A DNA stretch of 64,000 nt from Bordetella parapertussis (GTDB lineage Bacteria; Pseudomonadota; Gammaproteobacteria; Burkholderiales; Burkholderiaceae_C), in the NCBI GenBank assembly GCA_945878355.1, contig CAMCTC010000016.1, positions 1-64,000 on the forward strand, read 5' to 3'. The position numbers and the translations under genes are program-made. Positions 1 through 7,798 of this stretch are shown here, one piece after another; the first letter of the stretch is position 1, and each line of letters starts with the position of its first letter. A model generated the notes under the pieces. That model worked only from the letters and a program-made list of their open reading frames with translations. It searched no databases and was not told where the DNA came from.

Positions 1-20
1 CCCGGCCCAATGCTGGACGG

Positions 21-1301
21 TCAGGCCAGCGCGGTCATCACTTCGTCGAGGGTGTCGACCAGCATGTCGGCATGCGCGCGGGCAAAGACCAGCGGCGGGC
101 GGATCTTCAGCGTGCTGACCTGCGGGCCGGTGGCGCTGAGCAGCACGCCGCGCTGGCGCAGGCCGTTGACCACCCGGGCGGTGAGTTCGGGCACCGGCCG
201 CGGGTCGTCGGCATCTTGCACCAGGTCCATGCCGATGAATAGGCCGGCGCCGCGCACCGCGCCGACATGGCGATGGCGGGCGGCCAGGCTCTGCAGGCTG
301 TCGCGCAGATGGGCGCCGACCGTGCGCGCGTTGGCCTGCAGACTCTGTTGTTCGATCACATCGAGCACCGCGCTGGCTGCGGCCATCGCGACCGGGTTGC
401 CGCCAAAGGTGTTGAAGTAGCGGCACTGCGCGGCGAAGCGGTCCAGCACCTCGGGCTTGACCGCCAGTCCGGCCACCGGGTGGCCGTTGCCCATCGGTTT
501 GCCGAGCGTCACGATATCGGGCACCAGGCCATGGCGGGCAAAGCCCCAGAAGTTGTCGCCGGTGCGGCCGAAGCCGGGTTGCACCTCGTCGGCGATGAAC
601 AGGCCCCCGGTCTCGCGCACCGCAGCCACCGCATCGGCCAGCCAGCCGGGCGGATCGGTCAGCACGCCATCGCTTGAGAACACCGTGTCGACCAGCAGCG
701 CAGCGGGCGCCACGCCGCGGGCTCGCAGCGTGGTGATGGCCTCGCGCACGCCGGCAGCGAACAACGGGCCGATCTGGTCGGGTGGCGCGCGCAGCGGCAG
801 CGCGACCGTGCACACCGCGTCGCCCAGGCGCATGCCCGCGCCCAGCGAGGGCGAGGCCTCGGCCAGCGCAGCGGTGACGCCGTGGTAGGCCCAGGACGTG
901 ACGATCAGTCCCTGCGCCCCGGTGTGGGCGCGTGCGATGCGCAGCGCCAGGTCATTCGCCTCGCTGCCGGTGCAGGTGAACATCGCATGGCCCAACGCCG
1001 GCGGCATTGTGGCCAGCAGGCGCTCGGCATAGTCCAGCACGCCCTCGTGCAGGTAGCGGGTGTGGGTGTTCAGTCGCGCCGCCTGCTGCGCGATGGCCTG
1101 CACCACCTGGGGCTGCGTATGGCCGACCGAGGCCACGTTGTTGTAAGCGTCCAGATAGCGCCGACCCGCGGCATCGAACAACCACACACCTTCGCCGCGC
1201 ACCAGTTGCAGCGGCTCTTCGTAGAACAGCCGGTAGGCGGGGCCCAGCAGGCGGGCGCGGCGCGCCAGCAGGGCGGCGCTAGGGTCGGAAGGGTTGGTCA
1301 T
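21..1301 (-). CDS. Class III PLP enzyme, phospho-lyase-like (PHYKPL/ETNPPL type)
   Basis: A 426-residue fold-type I PLP protein. Cofactor residues are visible: the Asp of IADEVQ (D238) and the Schiff-base lysine in TLGKPMGNG (K268). The N-terminal half carries NNVASVGH (residues 54-61) and LNTHTRYLH (78-86), which I associate with the phospho-lyase branch of class III aminotransferases (5-phosphohydroxylysine and phosphoethanolamine phospho-lyases) rather than with GABA or ornithine transaminases. Phospho-lyases eliminate phosphate and ammonia to leave an aldehyde. The gene starts at an ATG 34 bases after the stop of a hydroxylysine-kinase-like gene, which supports kinase then phospho-lyase acting in sequence in the cytoplasm. 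An ordinary omega-aminotransferase remains possible. The PLP fold is certain; the substrate is inferred. Confidence 0.88.
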   Translation of the reverse strand: MTNPSDPSAALLARRARLLGPAYRLFYEEPLQLVRGEGVWLFDAAGRRYLDAYNNVASVGHTQPQVVQAIAQQAARLNTHTRYLHEGVLDYAERLLATMPPALGHAMFTCTGSEANDLALRIARAHTGAQGLIVTSWAYHGVTAALAEASPSLGAGMRLGDAVCTVALPLRAPPDQIGPLFAAGVREAITTLRARGVAPAALLVDTVFSSDGVLTDPPGWLADAVAAVRETGGLFIADEVQPGFGRTGDNFWGFARHGLVPDIVTLGKPMGNGHPVAGLAVKPEVLDRFAAQCRYFNTFGGNPVAMAAASAVLDVIEQQSLQANARTVGAHLRDSLQSLAARHRHVGAVRGAGLFIGMDLVQDADDPRPVPELTARVVNGLRQRGVLLSATGPQVSTLKIRPPLVFARAHADMLVDTLDEVMTALA

Positions 1302-1335
1302 CGGCGAGTTGGATCGTGAGGGTTCTTGTACAGGC

Positions 1336-2424
1336 TCAGCAGCCGCAGGCGGTTCGCAGGGCCGCGCGGGCCTGTTGCGGTGTGATCGCAGCGCAGGCCT
1401 GCAGCCGGGCCCAGGAGACAGCGTTGTTTCGCAGCAGGTAGTCGGCGTGATGCGGCTGGCGGGCGGCGCGCCAGCCGGTGATCGCCACCACCATCACCAG
1501 CCTGGCCTGTACCAGTGGCCACAGCAGGTCGAGCTCGGCGGCGCGCAGCGGCGTTTCGGCATGGAAGGCGGCGGCGAACGCGGCCACCGTGCCGAGCGCG
1601 TCGCCGTCGACGTCGACCTGGTAGGCCGCGGCCACCGCCAGGTCGTTGATGCGAGGCGCGGCCAGCATGTCGCCGAAGTCCAGGATGCCGCTGACCTGCT
1701 CGGGCTGTGCCGGGTCGACCAGCAGGTTGTAGATGTTGAAGTCGTTGTGGATGGGCTGTCTGGGCAGCGCGCCCAGGTACGGCAGCGCGGTGGTCTCGAA
1801 CAGCTGTAGCGCGCCTTGTGCCAGCGCGCGGCGCACTGGATCGGCCATCGCCTCGACCAGGCTGCGCACCTGGTGGGCGCGCTGGATGTCCCAGGGCAGG
1901 GCCAGGGTGGCAGCCGGGTGCTGCAGGCCGGCCAGCGCGCGGTCGAGCCGCGCCAGCAGCCCTGCCACACTGGCGCGCTGAGCCGCCGAACGTGGCGCCT
2001 GCGGCATCGGCAGGCCCTCCAGGTAGCTGAGCAGGCGCAGCACACGCGGCTGGCCGTCGGGCGCGCTCGCGCTCACCGCCACCGCGCCGCTGCGTGCCGG
2101 CCACAGCCGCTGCACTGGCAACTCGGGAGCATGACGGGCCAGGTGCAGCAGGGCCTGGGTCTGGAAGTCAGTGACCGCGCTCGGTTCGGCCGGGTGCGAC
2201 ACCTTGAGCAGCCGTCGCACCGGCACACCTGGCGCAATGCACGCCAGCGTCAGCAGGAAATTGCTGTCACGCTCGCCGCTCAGCGACTCCAGCGCGCCAT
2301 CCAGTCCCCAGTGCGTGCGCAGCATGGTCTGTACCCAGTCGGCGGGCACTGGCGCGGCGGGGGCGCACAGCACCGCTGCTTCGGGCAGTTGATCGAACAC
2401 CAAGTCGGCGATCACGGTCGGCAC
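1336..2424 (-). CDS. APH-fold kinase, hydroxylysine-kinase-like
   Basis: A 362-residue phosphotransferase of the aminoglycoside/choline kinase fold. Visible elements are a probable ATP-binding lysine in RRLLKVSHP (K74), the catalytic loop PIHNDFNIYN (H226, D228) and the metal-binding DFGD (249-252). The segment QVSGILDFGDM and the C-terminal WRAARQPHHADYLL region resemble animal hydroxylysine kinase (AGPHD1/HYKK) more than antibiotic-resistance enzymes. The start is a GTG. It sits between an M20 amidohydrolase (96 bases upstream) and a phospho-lyase-like PLP enzyme (34 bases downstream), as expected for a catabolic operon that phosphorylates a hydroxylated amino compound. The true substrate could instead be another amino alcohol such as ethanolamine. 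Confidence 0.82.
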   Translation of the reverse strand: MPTVIADLVFDQLPEAAVLCAPAAPVPADWVQTMLRTHWGLDGALESLSGERDSNFLLTLACIAPGVPVRRLLKVSHPAEPSAVTDFQTQALLHLARHAPELPVQRLWPARSGAVAVSASAPDGQPRVLRLLSYLEGLPMPQAPRSAAQRASVAGLLARLDRALAGLQHPAATLALPWDIQRAHQVRSLVEAMADPVRRALAQGALQLFETTALPYLGALPRQPIHNDFNIYNLLVDPAQPEQVSGILDFGDMLAAPRINDLAVAAAYQVDVDGDALGTVAAFAAAFHAETPLRAAELDLLWPLVQARLVMVVAITGWRAARQPHHADYLLRNNAVSWARLQACAAITPQQARAALRTACGC

Positions 2425-2520
2425 CTCGGCCCCGCAGCCGACACGGCTGCCGGCATGGCGTCCGGGGTCAGGCGGGCGTTCATCGGCTTGTCACGTCGGC
2501 GCGGGCCTTAGAGCCGTCGC

Positions 2521-3714
2521 TCAGGCCTGCGGTGCGAGCCAGCGTTCGGCCAGCTTGACCCAGTAACTGGCGCCGGTGCTCAACACCCGGTCGTTGAAAT
2601 CGTAGCCCGCGTTGTGCACCATGCAGCCACCCACGCTGCCAATGCCGTTGCCGATGTTGATGTAGCAGCCAGGAACTTTTTCGAGGAAGAAGGCAAAGTC
2701 CTCGCTCGCAGTCAGCGGCTCGGGGTTGGCGACCAGACCGTCCTCGCCCAGCCAATCTCGCACCAGTTGCTTGCAGAACTCGGTGTGCTCGGGCGTGTTG
2801 TTGAGCACCGGGTAGCGTCGGATGTAGTTGACCTCGGCAGTGGCGCCGAAGCTGGCGGCTTGGGCCTGGGCGATCTCGGTGATGCGGCGCTCCAGCAGAT
2901 CTCGCACGCTGGGTTGCATGGCGCGCACCGTCAGCCGCAGCTCGGCCGTGCCAGGGATGACATTGGGCGCGTCGCCGGCCAGAAAGGCGCCCACCGTGAC
3001 GATGCCCGTGTGCAGCGGCGGCACGTTGCGCGCCACCACGGTCTGCAGCGCCATCACGATGCTGGCGCCCGCCACCACCGGATCGACGGCCGATTGCGGC
3101 ATCGCGCCATGCCCGCCCGTGCCCTTGACGGTGATGATGCAGGTGTCGCCACTGGCCATCGCAAAGCCCGGCACGGCCTGGAAACGGCCTTCTGGCAGGC
3201 CGGGCATGTTGTGCATGCCGAACATCGCATCGCACGGGAACAGTTCCAGGAATCCGTCCTCCAGCATCTTGCGCGCGCCGGCCAGCCCTTCTTCGGCCGG
3301 CTGGAAGACGACATGCACGATGCCGTCGAAGTGGCGTGTGGCCGCCAGGTGGCGCGCGGCTGCCAGCAGCATGGCGGTGTGGCCGTCGTGCCCGCAGGCG
3401 TGCATCTTGCCGAAAACCTTGCTGGCCCAGGGCTTGCCGGAGGTCTCGGCAATCGGCAAGGCGTCCATGTCGGCGCGCAGGCCGATGCGCCGGGTGCTGC
3501 TGCCGGCACGGATCGTGCCCACCACGCCGGTACCGGCCAGGCCGCGGTGCACCTCCCAGCCCCAGCGCGCCAGTCGCTCGGCCACCAGGTCGCTGGTGGC
3601 GTGCTCCTCGTAAGCCATTTCGGGGTTGGCATGGATCTGCTGGCGGAGGGCCACCATCTCGGCTTCGTGGGCACGGATGGCATCGAGTGCAGGCGGCAAA
3701 AGTGGTGCGTTCAT
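2521..3714 (-). CDS. M20 family amidohydrolase (hippurate hydrolase/aminoacylase type)
   Basis: A 397-residue cytoplasmic zinc or manganese amidohydrolase of the M20D (hippuricase, IAA-amino acid hydrolase) group. Metal-site motifs are ADMDALPI (81-88), KMHACGHDGH (103-112, with Cys107, His109 and His112) and QPAEEG with the catalytic glutamate (141-142). A lid domain is inserted in the middle and the C-terminal metal His lies in CMVHNAGY. The start is the ATG giving MNAPLLPPAL; an in-frame extension upstream reads into repeat DNA and is unlikely. It is the first gene of the run with the kinase and PLP enzyme, so it may release a free amino acid from an N-acyl or peptide form. The exact substrate is not visible. 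Confidence 0.9.
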   Translation of the reverse strand: MNAPLLPPALDAIRAHEAEMVALRQQIHANPEMAYEEHATSDLVAERLARWGWEVHRGLAGTGVVGTIRAGSSTRRIGLRADMDALPIAETSGKPWASKVFGKMHACGHDGHTAMLLAAARHLAATRHFDGIVHVVFQPAEEGLAGARKMLEDGFLELFPCDAMFGMHNMPGLPEGRFQAVPGFAMASGDTCIITVKGTGGHGAMPQSAVDPVVAGASIVMALQTVVARNVPPLHTGIVTVGAFLAGDAPNVIPGTAELRLTVRAMQPSVRDLLERRITEIAQAQAASFGATAEVNYIRRYPVLNNTPEHTEFCKQLVRDWLGEDGLVANPEPLTASEDFAFFLEKVPGCYINIGNGIGSVGGCMVHNAGYDFNDRVLSTGASYWVKLAERWLAPQA

Positions 3715-3861
3715 CGCGAAATCCTGTCGTGGCCAATGGCCGGGAAAGCGTGCCCCCTCACCCGCCGGGCAAGGGGAATGTCTCAATTTACCGCAATCCT
3801 CATGCCTGCCGAGTGAAGTTGCCCTCGCGCCGGATGCGGCCATGGCGTGTTGCTGTGGGTT
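3715..3861. promoter_or_regulatory. Upstream region of the amidohydrolase operon
   Basis: About 150 bases between the amidohydrolase start and the first triple-hairpin repeat. It must hold the promoter of the minus-strand run. I do not see a convincing -35/-10 pair or operator by eye. Confidence 0.3.
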
Positions 3862-3938
3862 CTCAAGCAAATGTGGCTTGGCCACTTTGCTTGAACCCCC
3901 CATGGGGGGCGGCCGGCGTCGGCCGGCCTCGGGGCGCT
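3862..3938 (+). repeat. Triple-hairpin intergenic repeat, copy 1
   Basis: A unit of about 77 bases with three successive inverted repeats. The first arm pair is TCAAGCAAA/TTTGCTTGA enclosing GTGGC/GCCAC; the second is the palindrome CCCCCCATGGGGGG; the third is GGCCGGC/GCCGGCC around a four-base loop. The unit ends in CGGGGCGCTC. A near-identical second copy follows directly and a third lies about 1.3 kb to the right in the same orientation. The form suggests a REP-like or MITE-like dispersed element, possibly also acting as a terminator. It contains no gene. Confidence 0.85.
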
Positions 3939-4015
3939 CTCAAGCAAATGTGGCTTGGCCACTTTGCTTGAACCCCCATGGGGGGCGGCCGGCGTCGGCC
4001 GGCCTCGGGGCGCTC
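3939..4015 (+). repeat. Triple-hairpin intergenic repeat, copy 2
   Basis: Tandem neighbour of copy 1, matching it almost base for base (the central C-run is one base shorter). Its last bases run into the stop codon of the minus-strand dehydrogenase gene, so the repeat abuts the 3' end of that gene and could form a strong RNA structure at the end of its transcript. Confidence 0.85.
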
Positions 4016-5024
4016 AGAATCCCTCGAGCACGACCTTGCCGATGGTGCGGTTCGATTCGACCGCGGCATGCGCGGCGCGCAGGTTGACGGCATTGATGGT
4101 GCCCATGGTTTTCGAATGTGTGGTGCGGATCTGGCCAGTGTCGACCATGCTGGAGACTTCGTTCAACAGGCCGCCCTGGGCTTCCATCTCCAGCCCGAAT
4201 CCAGAGCGGGCGAACATGCCTTCCCAGTGCAGCGATGCGCTGCGTGCTTTGAGAAGCCGGACATCGATCGGCCCGGTCTCGTCGATGATGCACAGGCGGC
4301 CGAACGGGGCGATCGACTTGGCGAGTTCAGCGTAATGGGTGTCTGTGTGCGAAACGCTGAAAATCCGTTCGACCCAGCGGATGCCGGCACTGGCAAGCTG
4401 CTCCGAAATCGACTTCGAATGGTCGATCACCAGGTCCGCGCCAAGCCCTTGCGCCTGAGCGCGAGACTCGGGGCGCGAGGCGGTTGCGACCACGAATGCG
4501 CTGGTCAGTTGTTTGGCGAGTTGGATGGCGATCGAGCCCACGCCGCCCGCGCCGGCGGTGATCAGCAGCGTGCCCTGGCCAGGCGTACGACCCATCGTCA
4601 GTTGCAGACGGTCGAACAAGGCCTCCCAGGCGGTGATCGTGGTCAGCGGCAGGGCGGCGGCCTGCGCGAAATTCAGGGTCTTGGGCTTGCGGCCGACGAT
4701 GCGTTCATCCACCAGCTGCAGCTCCGCGTTGGCGCCCTGGCGAGTCCGCGATCCGGCGTACCAGACTTCATCGCCGGGTTTGAACAAGGTGACCTCAGGC
4801 CCGACGGCTTCGACCACGCCGGCGGCATCGAACCCGAGCACGCGCGGCTGTCCATCCGACGGCGCGGCGTTGCGGCGCACCTTGGTGTCCACCGGGTTCA
4901 CGGATACCGCGCGAACCCGTACCAGCAGGTCGCGCCCTGACGCCACGGGTGCGGGCAGGTCGATGTCGACCAGGCTCTCGGCATCAGTGATGGGCAGGCA
5001 GCGGAGGTAGGCGACAGCTTTCAT
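4014..5024 (-). CDS. Zinc-type alcohol dehydrogenase / quinone oxidoreductase family protein
   Basis: A 336-residue medium-chain dehydrogenase. The N-terminal GroES-like domain has VRVRAVSVNPVDTKVR and LGFDAAGVVEAVG; the Rossmann nucleotide site is AGAGGVGSIAIQLAKQL near residues 160-175. The catalytic and structural zinc cysteines of true alcohol dehydrogenases are missing, so it is expected to be a zinc-independent NADPH quinone or enone reductase (the family often labelled adh_fam_1). The start is the ATG giving MKAVAYLR. Direct copies of the triple-hairpin repeat lie on both sides, two immediately downstream and one upstream, so the gene sits in a repeat-bounded segment. Its physiological substrate is unknown. 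Confidence 0.9.
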   Translation of the reverse strand: MKAVAYLRCLPITDAESLVDIDLPAPVASGRDLLVRVRAVSVNPVDTKVRRNAAPSDGQPRVLGFDAAGVVEAVGPEVTLFKPGDEVWYAGSRTRQGANAELQLVDERIVGRKPKTLNFAQAAALPLTTITAWEALFDRLQLTMGRTPGQGTLLITAGAGGVGSIAIQLAKQLTSAFVVATASRPESRAQAQGLGADLVIDHSKSISEQLASAGIRWVERIFSVSHTDTHYAELAKSIAPFGRLCIIDETGPIDVRLLKARSASLHWEGMFARSGFGLEMEAQGGLLNEVSSMVDTGQIRTTHSKTMGTINAVNLRAAHAAVESNRTIGKVVLEGF

Positions 5025-5166
5025 GGACGACTTTCTGCGAGTGAATGGATTCAGCGAAGGACAGCACGAGGGCAGGTCGATTTCACCATGAGCTTGCGGT
5101 TGTCCTTGCGTCGGGCGTCGTTTTGGCAAGCGATCCACCAGTCGAGCGCTCCTGAGAAACAAAACG

Positions 5167-5181
5167 TTCCGCATTGTGGAA
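5167..5181. promoter_or_regulatory. Possible operator palindrome upstream of the dehydrogenase
   Basis: The dyad TTCCGCATTGTGGAA lies about 140 bases upstream of the dehydrogenase start. Short TTCC-N7-GGAA dyads are used by several one-component regulators, including IclR-type proteins. No regulator gene is adjacent, so the assignment is a guess from shape alone. Confidence 0.25.
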
Positions 5182-5240
5182 TGACCCAAGTTCGGTCGTT
5201 TCTCCGCGAACGCCGGGCGCCGACAGGGGCCTGGGATGCT

Positions 5241-5316
5241 CTCAAGCAAATGTGGCTTTGCCACTTTGTTTGGCCCCCATGGGGGGCGGCCGGCTTCGGC
5301 CGGCCTTGGGGCGCTC
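5241..5316 (+). repeat. Triple-hairpin intergenic repeat, copy 3
   Basis: A diverged copy in the same orientation as copies 1 and 2. Several substitutions fall in loops or keep pairing: the inner hairpin is GTGGC-TTT-GCCAC, and the GGCCGGC/GCCGGCC hairpin now has a TTCG loop. The outer arm is less perfect (TTTGTTTGG). Retention of the hairpins argues that structure matters. It lies upstream of the dehydrogenase gene. Confidence 0.82.
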
Positions 5317-5373
5317 AATACTTTCAGCCGCCGGCCCATCAGCGCTTCCAGCAGTTCGCCGTCGTCGATGCCT

Positions 5374-6147
5374 TCAGGGCCGCGTCAGCAAGGCCTTGAG
5401 GTGACGCACCGGAATCGCATAGCTGATGCCCGACGGGCTGCTCAGCAGCGATTCACGGCTGTTCTTGACCAGCACCATGTTGACGATGCCCAGCACCTGG
5501 CCGCTGTCGCTGTCGAGCAGCGGTCCGCCGCTGTTGCCTGGGTAGGCGATGCCGTCGAGTTGGTAGATGTCGAAACGCGCCGCGCGCAAGCGCGACACCG
5601 CGGCAGCGTCGAGCTGGCGGGCATTGGGCGGCGGCAGCGCAATAGGGGTGATCGACGAGATCGTCGCTCGGTGGGTGACCGGCGAAAACCCCAGCAAGCC
5701 GCCGATGGGGAAGCCGATGAACGCCGTCGCCTGGCCCTCTCTGGCGCTGTCGGAGGGATCCAATGCCAGTGCGGGCAGCGGCGCGCCGCTGAACTGCAGC
5801 AGCGCCAGGTCGTGTGCCCGGTCCAATTGCAGCAGCGTCAGCTTGCGGGTCTCGAGCGCGCCGTCCTGGCCTGCGCCGCGTTGGCCGCTGATCTGCAGCA
5901 CGAGTTGGTCCATGGCTGCGGCTTCGTCGGGCAGCACATGGGCGTTGGTCGCCACCGTGCGGCCGTCGCCGATGATGAAACCGGTACCGCGAAACTCGAA
6001 GCGCGGACTCGACAAGGGCCGGTACAGCCCGATCGCCACGACCGCGGGCTTGGCGGCGGCGACCACGTCGGCCAGATCGGCCCAGACCGGCGCTGCGACC
6101 AGCGCGGTGGCCGTGGCCAGCAGGCGAAGCAGCGTCGGCACAGGCAT
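5374..6147 (-). CDS. Exported trypsin-like serine protease (S1 family)
   Basis: A 257-residue protein with an N-terminal signal peptide (MPVPTLLRLL start, hydrophobic to about residue 20, likely cleavage after PVWA). The catalytic triad is visible: His70 in TNAHV, Asp113 in AHDLALLQF and Ser206 in YPGNSGGPLLD. There is no PDZ domain, so it is shorter than DegP/HtrA and more like stand-alone S1C proteases. It is expected in the periplasm and its targets are unknown. It is followed upstream on the same strand by a DUF2189 gene, with about 60 bases between them. Confidence 0.9.
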   Translation of the reverse strand: MPVPTLLRLLATATALVAAPVWADLADVVAAAKPAVVAIGLYRPLSSPRFEFRGTGFIIGDGRTVATNAHVLPDEAAAMDQLVLQISGQRGAGQDGALETRKLTLLQLDRAHDLALLQFSGAPLPALALDPSDSAREGQATAFIGFPIGGLLGFSPVTHRATISSITPIALPPPNARQLDAAAVSRLRAARFDIYQLDGIAYPGNSGGPLLDSDSGQVLGIVNMVLVKNSRESLLSSPSGISYAIPVRHLKALLTRP

Positions 6148-6206
6148 GCCAGCACTCTAGCGGCCCACAGCGTCCCGACCCTGCCGCAGGTCGCCCGGAA
6201 CGTGCG

Positions 6207-6998
6207 CTATTGCGCCACTGCAGCCCGGTAGGCGTGCCAGGACGCATGGCCCAGCACCGGCCCGACCACCAGCAGGCCGGCGAACCAGGGCAGCATCGCC
6301 AGCACCACCAGCGTGGTGATCAGCGCGCCCCAGCACAGCATCACCCCCGGCTGGGTCAGCACCAGCCGCAAGCTGGTCAGGCCGGCGCTGATGGCGTCGG
6401 TCGAGCGGTCCAGCAGCATCGGGATCGACACCACGCTGACCGCGAAGATCAGCCCTGCGAACAGCCCGCCGACCAACAGGTAGGCGGCGATGAAAGCCAG
6501 GTTGTCGGGGTTGATCAGCGCCATCAGCGAGCCCTTGAAATCGGGCATGCCGTCGAAGCTGACGGCGAACACGATCAGCGACGCGCGACCCCACAACATC
6601 TCGAGCACCAGCAGCACAAAGCCGAAAACACCCAGCGCGCCGATGCGCTGGTCCCAGGCCAGCAGCGAGTCGCCCAGGTCTGGCTGCTCGCCGCGCTCGA
6701 GCCGGCGGCTGGCTTGGTACAGGCCGAGGCAGAAGAACGGCCCGGTCAGCAGGAAACCCGCTGACAGCGCCAGCAAATAGGCCGGCGCATGTTCAAACAC
6801 CGCCATCAGCAGCCAACCCATCGCCATGAAACAGCCGCCGTAGAACAAGCCCAACCCTGGGCAGCGCAAGAAGTCCCGCCAGCCCAGCAGCAACCAGTGC
6901 AGCGGTGCGCCCAGGCTCAGCGGCCTGAGCGCGATGTCGAAAGCTGAACCCGGTGCGGGCTCACCAGGCTGCGCTGGGTCGTCGGTTGCGTCGTTCAT
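6207..6998 (-). CDS. DUF2189 family integral membrane protein
   Basis: A 263-residue inner-membrane protein with about six hydrophobic segments, for example around residues 50-70, 70-95, 120-145, 165-195 and 215-245. The N-terminal LHWLLLGWRDFLRCPGLGL and the glycine-rich FFCLGLYQASRRLERGE section fit the DUF2189 family of uncharacterised proteobacterial membrane proteins. The function is unknown. It shares a strand and close spacing with the protease gene downstream and lspA upstream (65-base gap), so cotranscription is possible. Confidence 0.8.
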   Translation of the reverse strand: MNDATDDPAQPGEPAPGSAFDIALRPLSLGAPLHWLLLGWRDFLRCPGLGLFYGGCFMAMGWLLMAVFEHAPAYLLALSAGFLLTGPFFCLGLYQASRRLERGEQPDLGDSLLAWDQRIGALGVFGFVLLVLEMLWGRASLIVFAVSFDGMPDFKGSLMALINPDNLAFIAAYLLVGGLFAGLIFAVSVVSIPMLLDRSTDAISAGLTSLRLVLTQPGVMLCWGALITTLVVLAMLPWFAGLLVVGPVLGHASWHAYRAAVAQ

Positions 6999-7063
6999 GG
7001 GATGGCAGCCTAGCGCGTCAGGCTGGCTTGCGCCATGCGGGCAGTCCCCCAGCTGTGTTGTTT

Positions 7064-7594
7064 TCAGCGTCCGCTGCGAACCCTCAGCAACTCGTCAGCG
7101 ATCAAACCGATCGCCCCCAGCGTGATCGCGCTGTCGGCGATGTTGAAAGCGGGAAAAAATCCGCCGGGGAACAAGGGCGCCAGGAAACTCCAGTGGAACT
7201 GAAGGAAATCGACGACGTAGCCGTGCAGCAGTCGGTCTATCACGTTGCCCAGCGCGCCGCCCAGGATCAGGCTGATCGCGCCACAGAACAAGCGCTGGCT
7301 GGGATACTTTCTGAGCATCCAGACGATGAAGACCGACGCCACTGCGCCGAGGCCGACGAAGAACCAGCGCTGCCAGCCCGAGGCGCCGGCCAGGAACGAG
7401 AAGGCCGCGCCGCTGTTGTGGGCCCGCACCAGGTTGAAGAAGCTGTAGACGCTCACGCTGTCACCGAGCGCAAACTGGCCCATCACCAGCGTCTTGGTGA
7501 TCTGGTCGGCCAGGATCACCAGCAGCGCCAGGCCCAACCAGAGGGCCAGCGGGGTGGACGAGGCGTTGCGGCGGGGTGATTTGGCGTTGGGCAT
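7064..7594 (-). CDS. lspA: Lipoprotein signal peptidase (signal peptidase II)
   Basis: A 176-residue inner-membrane aspartyl protease that removes signal peptides from diacylglyceryl-modified prolipoproteins. Four hydrophobic segments are visible. The conserved catalytic boxes are [15 protein letters not shown] (Asp120) and [11 protein letters not shown] (Asp154), with [11 protein letters not shown] before them. Length is typical. In most Burkholderiales lspA follows ileS; here the upstream neighbour is a divergent peptidase gene, so this copy is not in that operon. Confidence 0.96.
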   Translation of the reverse strand: MPNAKSPRRNASSTPLALWLGLALLVILADQITKTLVMGQFALGDSVSVYSFFNLVRAHNSGAAFSFLAGASGWQRWFFVGLGAVASVFIVWMLRKYPSQRLFCGAISLILGGALGNVIDRLLHGYVVDFLQFHWSFLAPLFPGGFFPAFNIADSAITLGAIGLIADELLRVRSGR

Positions 7595-7798
7595 GCTGGC
7601 GCGGCTGGCGGGCCGTCGGTCTGAGAACTGGCAGCACTGTAGCGGCGCCGCTCAGGCCTGACCTGAACCGTCTCGGCTGCGGGTCCGGGAGCAGGCCGCA
7701 CGGTGTCGCTGGCCGCTGCTGTTTGCCTGGCCTTGCGCGCAGCCCGGTTGAGCCGCCGGTGGCATCATCGGCCGCTTTGCAGCACACCAGGAGACTCG
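7595..7798. promoter_or_regulatory. Divergent promoter region lspA / oligopeptidase A
   Basis: About 200 bases between two divergent genes, necessarily holding both promoters. I do not see hexamers strong enough to name. The oligopeptidase ribosome binding site AGGAGA lies at 7789-7794. Confidence 0.35.

Larger units (their letters stand above)
5025..5373. other. Gene-free region holding a dyad and repeat copy 3
   Basis: This 349-base stretch separates the dehydrogenase start from the stop of the protease gene. It contains a short palindrome at 5167-5181 and the third triple-hairpin repeat at 5241-5316. Short open frames here look like chance reading through GC-rich DNA, and I see no supported gene. 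Confidence 0.6.

Noticed and set aside
2614..3816. 400-codon open frame opposite the amidohydrolase
   Set aside because: Shadow of the M20 gene, whose catalytic motifs are complete on the minus strand.
3715..3903. N-terminal extension of the amidohydrolase into the repeat region
   Set aside because: The extra 63 residues are encoded by intergenic and repeat sequence; the ATG at 3714 matches the family N-terminus.
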